DNA from: Roseovarius tolerans
GTDB taxonomy: Bacteria > Pseudomonadota > Alphaproteobacteria > Rhodobacterales > Rhodobacteraceae
Assembly (NCBI RefSeq): GCF_900109855.1
Contig: NZ_FOBO01000006.1
Coordinates: 124,001-188,000 of the forward strand
Length of the DNA: 64,000 nucleotides
Direction of reading: 5' to 3'
Shown here: piece by piece, positions 10,838 to 19,548 of the stretch
Layout: the number at the start of each line of letters is the position of its first letter
Numbering within the stretch: position 1 is the first letter of the stretch
Program-made: the position numbers and the translations under genes
The notes under the pieces: model-generated
Told to the model about the DNA's origin: nothing
Seen by the model: only the letters and a program-made list of their open reading frames with translations
The model's database searches: none

Positions 10838-12118
10838 CTATCCGCTCAACAAGTCTTGCAGCGCAAAGGCCATGACCCGGGCCGATTGCAGCATGTCCTC
10901 GACGCCCACGTATTCATCCGGCTTATGCGCCAGATCGAGGATACCGGGGCCGTAGGCGATGCAGTTTTTCAGCCGCCCGATGCGGTCGATATGTTTCTGG
11001 TCATAAGTGCCGGGGCTGACCACGTAATCAGCCGCGTGGCCGAACACCTCCGCCACCGCCCGCGCCACGGCTGCGACCACCGGCGCGTCACGTTCCGTCA
11101 TGGTGGGCAGGACGCGGTGCAATTCGCGGATCGTGTAGTCAAAGCCGGGCCGCCCATCGCGCACGGCCTCGAGCACGGCGCGCACTTCCGCCTCGACCGC
11201 GCCGATATCCTCTTCGATCAGGAACCGCCGGTCGATCACCATGCGGCAGCGGTCGGGCACGCATGGGCTTGGCAGGCCGGTGTAATCCTCGTCCTGTTCC
11301 GGCTCGCCGCCATGGATGGAGTTGATGTTGAGCGTCGATTGCCGCGCGCCCTCGGGCACCACCGGCATCTCGGTGCGCCGCGCGGCGAGCGCGGGGAAAA
11401 GCTGCGCCTCCATCGCCTCGATCACCGCCCCCATGTGGCGGATCGCGCAATCGCCGAGGAAGGGCATGGAGCCATGGGCGATCTCGCCATGGGTCTCGAT
11501 CTCGGCCCACCAGACGCCGCGATGGCCCAGACAGATGCGATCCTTGCCCAGGGGTTCGGGGATGATGACATGATCGACGCGCTCGGGGCTGAAATAGCCG
11601 CGCTCAGCCAGGTAGGCCACACCGCCAAAGCCGCCCGATTCCTCATCCGCCGTGCCGCTGATTTCAATCGCTCCGGCATAGTCCGGGCAGGTGGCGATAA
11701 AGGCCTCTGTGGCGACGATGCTGGCGGCGAGCCCGCCCTTCATGTCGCAGGAGCCGCGCCCGTAGATCTTGCCGTCGCGCAATTCACCGCCAAAGGGGTC
11801 CATGGTCCAGCCATGGCCCACCTCGACCACGTCGATATGGCTGTTGAAATGCACGCAAGCGCCGGGGCGGGTGCCCTTGCGCCGCGCGACGATATTCCAG
11901 CGCGGATGCCGGTCGCTGTCCCCGGGTGCGCCATGGGCGCGGATCATTTCGGTTGCGAACCCTGCACTCGTTAGCCGTCGGTCGAGATAGTCGCAGATTT
12001 CGCGATAGTTCACGCCCGGCGGATTCAGCGTCGGGATGCGGATCAGGTCCTGCGTCAGCGCCACCAGATCCGCCTCACGCGCCGCGATCTCTTGGGTCAG
12101 CCGGTCCTTGAGCGTCAT
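10838..12118 (-). CDS. M20 family deacylase (ArgE/DapE-like)
   Basis: A 426-residue zinc metallohydrolase of the acetylornithine deacetylase / succinyl-diaminopimelate desuccinylase superfamily. Metal-binding motifs are in order: HFNSHIDVV (first His and the following Asp), GRGSCDMKGG (bridging Asp), TADEESGG (catalytic Glu pair), IIPEP and, near the C-terminus, LAHKPDEYV (final His). The family removes acyl groups from amino acids; the exact substrate cannot be set from sequence, and no arg or dap gene is near. Alternatives are an N-acyl-amino-acid amidohydrolase or N-formyl-amino-acid deformylase. The start is supported by a GGGGTGAG purine stretch upstream. A 91-base gap separates it from the gene upstream. 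Confidence 0.85.
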   Translation of the reverse strand: MTLKDRLTQEIAAREADLVALTQDLIRIPTLNPPGVNYREICDYLDRRLTSAGFATEMIRAHGAPGDSDRHPRWNIVARRKGTRPGACVHFNSHIDVVEVGHGWTMDPFGGELRDGKIYGRGSCDMKGGLAASIVATEAFIATCPDYAGAIEISGTADEESGGFGGVAYLAERGYFSPERVDHVIIPEPLGKDRICLGHRGVWWAEIETHGEIAHGSMPFLGDCAIRHMGAVIEAMEAQLFPALAARRTEMPVVPEGARQSTLNINSIHGGEPEQDEDYTGLPSPCVPDRCRMVIDRRFLIEEDIGAVEAEVRAVLEAVRDGRPGFDYTIRELHRVLPTMTERDAPVVAAVARAVAEVFGHAADYVVSPGTYDQKHIDRIGRLKNCIAYGPGILDLAHKPDEYVGVEDMLQSARVMAFALQDLLSG

Positions 12119-12209
12119 CGTCTCACCCCCGTCCGGCAGCTAGAGCAGCGTATGGAATGACCATGACAGGCAGTTTCTTTATGGCAAAAATACTCATGTT
12201 CCAGCGCCC

Positions 12210-13172
12210 TCAATCCAGCCCCGGCGCGCGCCGCAACAGCGCCTCGGCCTGCCGCACCATGGCCTCGATGATCTCGACCACCGGCGGGCGGTCGTGGATC
12301 AGGCCTGTCGCCTCGCCAACGAATGTATTGGCGCGGGCCGGGTCGCCCTCGGTCCAGCCAGTCGCCCAATCGGCCTGTGCGCGGTGGTCGGCGCGCAAGG
12401 CATCCGGATCATCGTGCCAGCGGTCCGTGATCGGGTTGCGCAGCACCCGTGCGGTGTAGCGGTCGGGCCAGCGCAACCCCCGCGCGGCGTCCATCACGGT
12501 GGAACGGAGGGTCTGATCCCCGCTGGCGGCAATCGCGGCGTCGGTCATCGCCTCGCTCACCTGTGCCTCTTCCGAGGCCCAGAGCCGCGAGCCGATGAGC
12601 ACGCCATCGGCTCCCAGCATGAGGGCGGCCGCCAACCCGCGCCCGTCGGCGATGCCGCCCGCCGCGAGCAGCAGCACCTCGGGCGCGTGGCCCGCCAGCC
12701 AGTCGGCCACCTCGGGCACCAGCGTGATCGTGCCGCGCCGCTCGCCATGGCCGCCGGCCTCGGACCCTTGCGCGACGATCACCCGCGCGCCGCAGTCCGC
12801 CGCGTGCTGCGCGTCGCGCAGGGTCTGCACCTGTGCCATGAGCGGCACGCCCGCCTCTGCAATGCGGGGCGCGAAGGGGGCCGGGTCGCCGAAGGACAGG
12901 CACAATGCCGCCGGGTTACGCGCGAGAACCTGATCGAGCACATCGGGGTTCTCGGCCATCTTCCAGGTGATGAAACCGCAGCCGACGCGCGCATTCCCGG
13001 CCTCGGCAAAGGCCCCGTCCAGCCACTCGGCATTGCCGTAGCCGCCGCCGATCAGGCCCAGCCCACCAGCATGGCTGACGGCCGCCGCGAGCCGCCCATG
13101 GGCGGCAAAGGCCATGGGCGCCGAGACAATCGGATGGGTCAGGTCAAAGGCATCGGTAAGACGGGTGCGCAT
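12210..13172 (-). CDS. Nitronate monooxygenase-like FMN oxidoreductase
   Basis: A 320-residue TIM-barrel flavoprotein of the nitronate monooxygenase / 2-nitropropane dioxygenase family. The N-terminal barrel strand reads THPIVSAPMAFAA with the glycine-rich GGLGLIGGGYG, and the active-site His is in QGSEAGGHGERRG. LLAAGGIADGRG and LGADGVLIGSRLWA form the phosphate-binding end of the barrel. Such enzymes oxidise nitronates such as propionate-3-nitronate, though many members have other, unknown substrates. The start MRTRLTDAFDLTHP fits the family. It lies 27 bases downstream of gph on the same strand, so rpe-gph-this gene may be one transcript. The function beyond the family is not known. Confidence 0.82.
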   Translation of the reverse strand: MRTRLTDAFDLTHPIVSAPMAFAAHGRLAAAVSHAGGLGLIGGGYGNAEWLDGAFAEAGNARVGCGFITWKMAENPDVLDQVLARNPAALCLSFGDPAPFAPRIAEAGVPLMAQVQTLRDAQHAADCGARVIVAQGSEAGGHGERRGTITLVPEVADWLAGHAPEVLLLAAGGIADGRGLAAALMLGADGVLIGSRLWASEEAQVSEAMTDAAIAASGDQTLRSTVMDAARGLRWPDRYTARVLRNPITDRWHDDPDALRADHRAQADWATGWTEGDPARANTFVGEATGLIHDRPPVVEIIEAMVRQAEALLRRAPGLD

Positions 13173-13199
13173 GGGCGCAGTATGCGCGCGGGGCCACGC

Positions 13200-13868
13200 T
13201 CAGGACAAGAGGTCAGCGACGATCCCCGGCAATTCGGCGAAATCGTCGAAGGCGCGGTCATGGGTGATGTCCGCGACCGGGCCCTTGCGGTAGCCTTGGG
13301 TATAGAGGGCAAAGGGCAGGCCTGCGCGCGCCGCCGTTTCGGCGTCGACCTCGCTATCGCCGACATAGACCACGTCGCGCGCGCCAAGCCCCGCCACCGC
13401 CGCGTGCAGCGGGGCCGGGTCGGGTTTGCGCACGGTCAGGCTGTCGCCGCCGATCACCACCGGAAAATGCGCGTCGAGCCCGAGATGCGCGAGCACCGCG
13501 CGGGCAGGCATGACGGGCTTGTTGGTGCAAAGGCCGAGCGCGTAGGGGGTGGCGGTGAGCGTCGTCAGCGCGTCAGCGACACCGGGATAGACTTGCGTCA
13601 GCGTGACCGCCGTCTCGTAGAGATCGATGAATTCCGCGATCAGCTGTGCGCGCAGGGCCGCATCCCCGGCCCGGTCGCGGGCGCGCAGGCAGCAGGTGAT
13701 GAAATGCGGCACGCCGCTGCCGATGAAGCTGCGGGTCTCTGCCGGTGTGAAAGGCGCAAAGCCGTGCCGCTCCATCAGGGTGTTGGCAGCGGCGTGAATG
13801 TCGGGCGCGCTGTCGATCAGCGTGCCGTCGAGGTCGAAAATGACCGCGCGGGTCAGGCCCCGGTTCAT
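13200..13868 (-). CDS. gph: Phosphoglycolate phosphatase (HAD family)
   Basis: A 222-residue HAD phosphatase. Motif I is FDLDGTLIDSAPD with the nucleophilic Asp near residue 11, motif II is the Thr in LCTNKP, and motif III/IV is KPDP followed by YVGDSEVDAETA. A cap domain lies between motifs I and II. It hydrolyses 2-phosphoglycolate to glycolate. Its start codon overlaps the rpe stop (ATGA), a pairing known from proteobacterial rpe-gph operons and one that favours Gph over other HAD phosphatases. The protein begins MNRGLTRAVIFDLDG, so the start is well placed. Confidence 0.88.
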   Translation of the reverse strand: MNRGLTRAVIFDLDGTLIDSAPDIHAAANTLMERHGFAPFTPAETRSFIGSGVPHFITCCLRARDRAGDAALRAQLIAEFIDLYETAVTLTQVYPGVADALTTLTATPYALGLCTNKPVMPARAVLAHLGLDAHFPVVIGGDSLTVRKPDPAPLHAAVAGLGARDVVYVGDSEVDAETAARAGLPFALYTQGYRKGPVADITHDRAFDDFAELPGIVADLLS

Positions 13869-14566
13869 GCCATCGCGCCGGTCGCCGCCTCTGCCGCGTG
13901 GCGGATGCTGCGGATGTTCTCACCGTAAACGCCGGGGTTGTCGACGCTGCCGCCCTTGAACACCGCAGAGCCTGCGACCAGCACATCGGCCCCGGCGGCG
14001 GCCATCAGGGGGGCTGTCTCGGGCGTGATGCCGCCGTCGATCTCGATATGGATGGGGCGGTCGCCGATCATCGCGCGCAGGCGTTTGACCTTGTCGATCT
14101 GGCTGTGGATGAATTTCTGCCCGCCGAAGCCGGGGTTCACGGTCATAACACAGACTAGGTCGATCATGTCGAGCAGGTTCTCCACCCCGTCGAGACCGGT
14201 GCCCGGATTGAGCGCCAGCCCCGCCTTGCAACCAGCGCCACGAATGGCCTGCAATGTGCGGTGGGTATGCGGCCCCGCTTCCATATGCGCGGTCAGCACG
14301 TCGGCCCCGGCCTGCGCGAAGGCGTCGATATAGGGGTCGACCGGTGCGATCATCAGATGCACGTCCATCACCGTCTTGATATGCGGGCGGATGGCGGCGC
14401 AGAGCGGCGGGCCGAAGGTGAGGTTGGGCACAAAATGCCCGTCCATCACGTCGACATGCACCCAGTCGCAGCCCTGATCCTCGATGGCCCGGATCTCGGC
14501 CCCGAAATTGGCGAAATCCGCCGAGAGGATCGACGGTGCGATCTTGATGGAACGGGTGAAGGTCAT
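13865..14566 (-). CDS. rpe: Ribulose-phosphate 3-epimerase
   Basis: Interconverts ribulose 5-phosphate and xylulose 5-phosphate in the pentose phosphate pathway. The 233-residue TIM barrel shows KIAPSILSADFANFG, the metal site DWVHVDVMDGHFVPNLTFGP, MDVHLMI, MTVNPGFGGQKF and IEIDGGI with ADVLVAGSAVF. ATG 14566 follows a GAGGAG ribosome site and gives MTFTRSIKIAPS; the longer frame is not family-like. It is first in the rpe-gph-nitronate-monooxygenase-like row. It is divergent from the acyl-CoA synthetase gene, with a palindromic repeat in between. Confidence 0.95.
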   Translation of the reverse strand: MTFTRSIKIAPSILSADFANFGAEIRAIEDQGCDWVHVDVMDGHFVPNLTFGPPLCAAIRPHIKTVMDVHLMIAPVDPYIDAFAQAGADVLTAHMEAGPHTHRTLQAIRGAGCKAGLALNPGTGLDGVENLLDMIDLVCVMTVNPGFGGQKFIHSQIDKVKRLRAMIGDRPIHIEIDGGITPETAPLMAAAGADVLVAGSAVFKGGSVDNPGVYGENIRSIRHAAEAATGAMA

Positions 14567-14656
14567 GGCGTGGCTCCTCTCAGGGCTGGATGAGGGGGAA
14601 ATGCGCGCTCGGGCAGGGAAGGTCAAGAGCGGCCCGGTTGCCGTGTCGTTTTATCG

Positions 14657-14726
14657 GTCACCCTCCGGCTTGACCGGAGGGTGTCTCGAGCCCTCCGGAG
14701 ATCCCTGGGTCAAGCCCGAGGAAGAC
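14657..14726. repeat. Double-hairpin REP-like element, copy 1
   Basis: About 70 bases made of two adjacent inverted repeats. The first is CACCCTCCGG, TTGA, CCGGAGGGTG; the second is an imperfect one around CCTGGGTCAAGCCCGAGG. The outer ends are GTCACCCTC and GAGGAAGAC. Two more copies are at 52641-52706 and 56720-56785. It sits between the divergent starts of rpe and the acyl-CoA synthetase. The family resembles the abundant short palindromic elements of alphaproteobacterial genomes. Confidence 0.8.
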
Positions 14727-14797
14727 GGAGCATGCGATTGATCCCTCTCGCCTTTCATGCCACCGTCGCCGGGCGAGGGACGAGGGAGGAGAGCAGC

Positions 14798-16441
14798 ATG
14801 CAGGGCCAGATGATGCACCGTGATCTGCGGATCATCGACATACTGACCCATGCCGCCGAGGCGCATGGCGATCAGGGTATCGTGTCGGCGCGGGTCGAGG
14901 GGGACATTCACCGGCAAAGCTACGTCGAGACGCTGGCGCGCGTGGCGCGGCTGGCGCATGCGCTGGAGGGGCTGGGCGTCGGCCGGGGCGACCGGGTCGG
15001 GACGCTGGCGTGGAATGGCTATCGGCATTTCGAGCTATATTACGGTGTCGCGGGGATGGGGGCGGTCTGTCACACGATCAATCCGCGCCTGTCGCAGGAA
15101 CAACTGCTCTATATCATCCAGCATGCGGGCGACCGGGTGCTGTTTCTCGACCTGACCTTCGTGCCGCTGGTCGAGGCGCTGGTGCCCGATTTGCCCGACG
15201 GGCTGCGGTTCGTGCTGATGACCGACCGCGGGCATATGCTCGAGACGGTGCTAGATGCGCTCTGCTACGAGGAGTTGCTGGAGGGCCAGCTCGAGAGCTA
15301 CGATTGGCCGGAGTTTCCCGAGGAGACCGCGTCGGGCCTGTGTTACACCTCGGGCACGACCGGCAATCCCAAGGGCGCGCTTTATTCGCATCGCTCGACG
15401 CTGCTGCACGCGATGCAGGTGCCGATCTGTCAGACCAGTAGTTTTCGCGCCGGGCAGCGCATCCTGCCGGTGGTGCCGCTCTTTCATGTCAACGCCTGGG
15501 GCCTGCCCTATACGGCGCCGCTGACCGGCATGACGCTGGTCATGCCGGGGCCGAACCTGGACGGGCCGAGCCTCTTTCGGCTGATGGAGGCGGAGCGGGT
15601 CTGGTCGGCCTGGGGCGTGCCAACGGTCTGGGCCGGGCTGCTGGAAGAGATCCGGGCGCAGGACCGGGTGCCGGAGGGGTTTGGTGATCTGGTGGTCGGC
15701 GGGTCCGCCGCGCCGAAAGTCATGATCGAGGCCTACGAGGCGCGCGGCGTGAACGTGGCGCAAGCCTGGGGCATGACCGAGATGAGCCCGATCGGCACGC
15801 ATGGTATCCTGCCCGCCACGCTGGAGGGCGCGCCTGAGCCTGAGCGCATCGCGGCCAAATGCTGCGCCGGGCGGCGGCTGTTCGGGGTGGAGTTCAAGAT
15901 CGTGGATGATGAGGGCCGCCGGATGCCGCATGACGGAGAAGCGAGCGGAGAGCTTTACGTGCGGGGCAATACGGTGATCAGCGGCTATTTCGAGAATGCC
16001 AAGGCGACGGCGGCGGCAATGGATGGCGAAGGGTGGTTCGCAACCGGCGATGTTGCCTCGGTCAGCCCCGAGGGACAGTTGATCATTCGCGACCGCGCCA
16101 AGGACCTGGTGAAGTCGGGTGGCGAGTGGATCAGCTCGATTGACCTGGAAAATGCCGCCCTGTCGCATCCCGCCATTGCCGCCTGTGCGGTGATTGCCGT
16201 GCCGCATCCGAAATGGGACGAGCGCCCGGTTTTGGTGGCGGTGGCGGCGGGTGAGGTGCTGCCCGATCTGGCCGAGGTGCGGGCGTATATGGCGGTTCAT
16301 TTCGCGGATTGGCAATTGCCTGACGACCTGCTGTGGGTCGAGGCGCTACCGCTGACGGCGACGGGCAAGGTGTCGAAGCTTACGCTGCGCGAGCAGTTTT
16401 CCGATTACGTGCATCCCGATCTGCGCGAGGCGGGGGCATGA
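14798..16441 (+). CDS. Fatty-acyl-CoA synthetase (AMP-binding family)
   Basis: A 547-residue adenylate-forming ligase that activates a medium- or long-chain fatty acid to its CoA ester via an acyl-adenylate. The ATP-binding P-loop is YTSGTTGNPKGALYSH, followed by A5 region WGMTEMSP, the A8 hinge FATGDVA and the C-terminal catalytic Lys in PLTATGKVSKLTLR. It resembles AlkK-type synthetases in length and layout. ATG 14798 follows GGGAGGAGAG; upstream in-frame codons run into the repeat element and are not family sequence. Its stop overlaps the next gene (ATGA), as does that gene with the one after it, forming a three-gene acyl-CoA unit. Confidence 0.9.
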   Translation: MQGQMMHRDLRIIDILTHAAEAHGDQGIVSARVEGDIHRQSYVETLARVARLAHALEGLGVGRGDRVGTLAWNGYRHFELYYGVAGMGAVCHTINPRLSQEQLLYIIQHAGDRVLFLDLTFVPLVEALVPDLPDGLRFVLMTDRGHMLETVLDALCYEELLEGQLESYDWPEFPEETASGLCYTSGTTGNPKGALYSHRSTLLHAMQVPICQTSSFRAGQRILPVVPLFHVNAWGLPYTAPLTGMTLVMPGPNLDGPSLFRLMEAERVWSAWGVPTVWAGLLEEIRAQDRVPEGFGDLVVGGSAAPKVMIEAYEARGVNVAQAWGMTEMSPIGTHGILPATLEGAPEPERIAAKCCAGRRLFGVEFKIVDDEGRRMPHDGEASGELYVRGNTVISGYFENAKATAAAMDGEGWFATGDVASVSPEGQLIIRDRAKDLVKSGGEWISSIDLENAALSHPAIAACAVIAVPHPKWDERPVLVAVAAGEVLPDLAEVRAYMAVHFADWQLPDDLLWVEALPLTATGKVSKLTLREQFSDYVHPDLREAGA

Positions 16442-17463
16442 GCGAGGCGTTGGACACGGCCCGCGTCGCAGACTGGCTGGCCGGGCATCTGCCGGGCTTT
16501 GACGGGCCGGTTGAGGCCGAGAAATTCAGCGGCGGTCAGTCGAACCCGACTTATTTGCTGAAAACGCCTGCGTGCAATTACGTGCTGCGCCGCAAGCCGC
16601 CCGGGGTGCTGCTCAAATCCGCCCATGCCGTGGAGCGCGAGTTTCGTGTGCAGCGCGCGCTGGCGGGCACGGATGTGCCGGTCGCGCGGATGCATGTGCT
16701 GTGCGAGGATGAGGAGGTCATCGGATCGCCCTTCTACATCATGGACGCGGTGTCGGGCCGGACCTTTGATGCGCCATCGCTGCCGGGGCTGGAGCCTGCC
16801 GAGCGCCATGCCGTGATCGACGAGATGAACAAGGTTCTGGCCGCGATCCATGACGTCGATCTGGAGGCGACGGGGCTGACAGATTACGGCCCCTCGGGCA
16901 ATTACTATCGCCGTCAGATCGACCGCTGGACGGCGCAGTATCACGCCACCGCCACCGAGGACCTGCCGGAGATGGAGGCGCTGATCGTCTGGCTGGATGA
17001 CCGTGTGCCGCCGGAGGACGGGCAACGCTGTCTGGTGCATGGCGATTACCGGCTCGACAACCTGCTGTTCGCACCGGAGGGCACGCAGTGTGTTGCCGTT
17101 CTTGATTGGGAATTGTCGACCATCGGCCACCCCTATGCCGATCTCGCCGCTGTCATCATGCAATGGTCGATGCCCGCCACGACCGAGGGGCGCGGGCTGG
17201 CGGGGGTGGATCGCGCCGCCCTTGGCCTGTGGTCGGATGCCGATTTCATCGCGGGCTATTGCGCGCGGCGGGGGTTGGCACCCATCGAGGGGTTCAACTT
17301 TTACCTCGCCTTCACCTATTTCCGCATGGCGGCGATCCTGCAGGGGGTGAAGAAACGCGCAATGGACGGCAACGCCTCGGACCCTGCGCGCGGTTTGGCA
17401 CTTGGCCAATACGTGCCGGAGTTTGCGAGCGCGGGGCTGCGGGCCGCAAAGGACGAGACATGA
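16438..17463 (+). CDS. APH-like phosphotransferase of the ACAD10/11 type
   Basis: A 341-residue protein of the aminoglycoside phosphotransferase/choline kinase fold. Visible are the nucleotide-loop segment EKFSGGQSNPTYLL, the invariant-Lys strand YVLRRKPPG, the catalytic loop CLVHGDYRLDNLLF with its Asp and Asn, and the metal-binding Asp in VAVLDWELSTIGHP. This subfamily is usually found with acyl-CoA dehydrogenases and synthetases; the mammalian homologues ACAD10/11 phosphorylate 4-hydroxyacyl-CoAs. Its overlap with an acyl-CoA synthetase and a thioesterase supports a role in hydroxy-fatty-acid use here. An antibiotic kinase role is unlikely. The substrate is inferred. Confidence 0.83.
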   Translation: MSEALDTARVADWLAGHLPGFDGPVEAEKFSGGQSNPTYLLKTPACNYVLRRKPPGVLLKSAHAVEREFRVQRALAGTDVPVARMHVLCEDEEVIGSPFYIMDAVSGRTFDAPSLPGLEPAERHAVIDEMNKVLAAIHDVDLEATGLTDYGPSGNYYRRQIDRWTAQYHATATEDLPEMEALIVWLDDRVPPEDGQRCLVHGDYRLDNLLFAPEGTQCVAVLDWELSTIGHPYADLAAVIMQWSMPATTEGRGLAGVDRAALGLWSDADFIAGYCARRGLAPIEGFNFYLAFTYFRMAAILQGVKKRAMDGNASDPARGLALGQYVPEFASAGLRAAKDET

Positions 17464-17870
17464 GCGACAAGATCGACCCCAACCTGCTGGAGGCGCCGTC
17501 GGCGCTGCAAACCCATCTGGGCTATCGCCTGACCGAATGGATGGAGGATTTCGCGCGCGTGGAATTGCCGTTGACGCCTGTGCTGATGAACCGGCAGGGG
17601 CTGCCGCATGGCGGGATGCATGCGACGCTTCTGGATACGGCCATGGGCTTTGCGGGGTGCTATACCGGCGATCCGGAGCGGGCGCAGATGGCGCTCACGC
17701 TCTCGCTCACCGTCAATTACCTCGGGCAGGCGCGCGGCGAGGTTCTGATTGCCGAGGCCCGGCGCACCGGCGGCGGCAAGAGCACCTATTTCGCGGAAGG
17801 TGAGGTGCGCGACGAGACCGGCGCGTTGATTGCGACGGGTAGCGGCGTGTTCCGGTATCGGCGGAGTTGA
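17460..17870 (+). CDS. PaaI-type hotdog thioesterase
   Basis: A 136-residue hotdog-fold protein. The central helix motif is GLPHGGMHATLLDTAMGFAG, with the HGG and Asp/Thr positions used by PaaI/YbdB-type acyl-CoA thioesterases, followed by the core strand TLSLTVNYL. It would hydrolyse an acyl-CoA to the free acid. The ATG at 17460 overlaps the stop of the kinase-like gene, so the three genes 14798-17870 are translationally coupled. An alternative is a phenylacetate-specific role, but no paa genes are in the window. The stop lies inside an inverted repeat. Confidence 0.85.
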   Translation: MSDKIDPNLLEAPSALQTHLGYRLTEWMEDFARVELPLTPVLMNRQGLPHGGMHATLLDTAMGFAGCYTGDPERAQMALTLSLTVNYLGQARGEVLIAEARRTGGGKSTYFAEGEVRDETGALIATGSGVFRYRRS

Positions 17871-17890
17871 AATTCAGATATTCTGAATTT
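17870..17890. repeat. AT-rich perfect inverted repeat
   Basis: AAATTCAGA, TAT, TCTGAATTT: nine-base perfect arms around a three-base centre, overlapping the thioesterase stop codon and followed by TTG. It is striking in this GC-rich DNA. It may terminate the acyl-CoA unit (weak stem followed by a short T tract) or be an operator for the aldehyde dehydrogenase operon that begins 114 bases on. Confidence 0.55.
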
Positions 17891-18003
17891 TTGTAAAGAA
17901 ATTTGCGATTGATTTAATCGGATGCGCCTCGCAAGCTGCGTGCCTGAGATTTACCGCGATCCCGCGCTGTGCGGTGGAGGGCGGCGGATGACAAAGGACA
18001 AGC

Positions 18004-19548
18004 ATGATACTCGAGACGCGCAACTTCATCGCAGGCCAATGGCAGGCCGGTGCCGCCACCGTGGAAAACCGCAACCCGTCGGATCTGAGCGACGTGATCG
18101 GCCACTATGCGCAGGCCGATGCGGCGCAGCTTGACGCGGCTCTTGACGCGGCGCGCACGGCGCAAGTGGCATGGGGTGCCACCGGCCCGCAGAAGCGCCA
18201 CGATGTGCTGATGGCGATCGGCACCGAGTTGATGGCGCGTGCCGAGGAGATCGGGACAATGATCGCCCGCGAAGAGGGCAAGCCGCTGGCCGAGGGCAAG
18301 GGCGAGACCTATCGCGCCGGGCAGTTCTTTACCTATTTCGCCGCCGAGGCGCTGCGCCAACTGGGTGAGACCGCCGACAGCGTGCGCCCGGATATCGAGA
18401 TTGACGTGCGCCGCGAACCGGTGGGTGTGGTGGCCATCATCAGCCCGTGGAATTTTCCTATCGCCACGCCCGCGTGGAAGATCGCGCCGGCGCTCGCCTT
18501 TGGCAACGCGGTGATCTGGAAGCCCGCCAACCAGACGCCGGCGAGCGCCGTTGCGCTGACCGAGATCATAGCAAAGCAGGACCTGCCCGAGGGCCTCTTC
18601 AACCTCGTGATGGGGCCGGGGCGCGATGTGGGGCAGCGTCTGGTCGAGAGCCCGGCCGTGGACGCGATCAGCTTTACCGGCTCGGTCCCCGTGGGGCGCG
18701 GCATCGCGGCGGCGGCGATGGTCAACATGACCAAGATCCAGATGGAGATGGGTTCCAAGAACCCGATGGTGATCTGCGACGATTGCGATCTCGATCTGGC
18801 GGTGGCCCATGCCGTGGGTGCGGCGTTTGGCGGGACCGGGCAGAAATGCACCGCCGCCTCGCGGCTGATCGTGCAGGAGGGCATCCATGACGCCTTTGTC
18901 GAAAAGCTGGTCGCGGCCACGCAGGCGCTCAAGGTCGGTCACGCGCTGGAAGAGGGCACGCAGATCGGGCCGGTGGTGAGCGAGGGGCAGTTGAGCGGCA
19001 ATCTCGATTACATCAAGCTGGGCCAATCAGAGGGTGCGGAGCTCCTTTGCGGCGGCACGCGGCTGGAGCGGGCGACCGACGGCTATTACATGGCCCCCGC
19101 CGTGTTCGCGGGCACCCACAACGCCATGCGCATCAACCGCGAGGAGATGTTCGCCCCCGTTACCTGCATCCTCAAGGCGGGCAGCTATACGCAAGCGCTG
19201 CACATGGCCAACGATACCGAATTCGGCCTGACGGCGGGGATCATGACGCGCGATCTCGCCCGCGCCACGCATTTCCGCCGCAACGCGCGGGCGGGCTGCG
19301 TGATGGTCAACCTGCCCACCGCAGGCACCGATTACCATGTCCCCTTCGGCGGGCGCGGCGCATCGAGCTACGGCCCCCGCGAACAGGGCCGCTACGCCGA
19401 GGAATTCTACACCACGGTCAAGACTTCCTACATCTTCTCGGGGGTCCCCGCATCACGAAAAACCGCATCGACGCCCTGCAATATGCCAACTGGTCGGAGG
19501 ATATCTTCCGGCAGATGCGCGCGGGCAATGTCGATGCGGTGCATGTGA
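18004..19548 (+). CDS. NAD(P)-dependent aldehyde dehydrogenase with abnormal C-terminal end
   Basis: Class 3-like aldehyde dehydrogenase that oxidises an aldehyde to the acid. Key residues are visible: the Asn in SPWNFPIATPAWK, the dinucleotide loop FTGSVPVGRG, the general-base Glu in MEMGSKNPMVI and the nucleophilic Cys 282 in GTGQKCTAASR. It is closest in style to 2-oxoglutarate-semialdehyde/succinate-semialdehyde enzymes, but the substrate is not fixed. The family normally ends close to YTTVKTSYIF; here the frame continues about 34 residues through what is clearly the coding start of the next gene in another frame, ending at 19548. A real stop has been lost, or an indel or sequence error lies near 19440-19450. 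It is first in an operon with a betaine-type importer. Confidence 0.85.
   Translation: MILETRNFIAGQWQAGAATVENRNPSDLSDVIGHYAQADAAQLDAALDAARTAQVAWGATGPQKRHDVLMAIGTELMARAEEIGTMIAREEGKPLAEGKGETYRAGQFFTYFAAEALRQLGETADSVRPDIEIDVRREPVGVVAIISPWNFPIATPAWKIAPALAFGNAVIWKPANQTPASAVALTEIIAKQDLPEGLFNLVMGPGRDVGQRLVESPAVDAISFTGSVPVGRGIAAAAMVNMTKIQMEMGSKNPMVICDDCDLDLAVAHAVGAAFGGTGQKCTAASRLIVQEGIHDAFVEKLVAATQALKVGHALEEGTQIGPVVSEGQLSGNLDYIKLGQSEGAELLCGGTRLERATDGYYMAPAVFAGTHNAMRINREEMFAPVTCILKAGSYTQALHMANDTEFGLTAGIMTRDLARATHFRRNARAGCVMVNLPTAGTDYHVPFGGRGASSYGPREQGRYAEEFYTTVKTSYIFSGVPASRKTASTPCNMPTGRRISSGRCARAMSMRCM

Noticed and set aside
12294..13928. A 544-codon plus-strand frame spanning the nitronate-monooxygenase-like and gph genes
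   Set aside because: It crosses two well-supported minus-strand genes and has no ribosome site or family pattern.
16438..17463. An antibiotic-resistance aminoglycoside phosphotransferase
   Set aside because: Coupled to acyl-CoA genes and with the ACAD10/11-type pattern; nothing suggests resistance or transfer.
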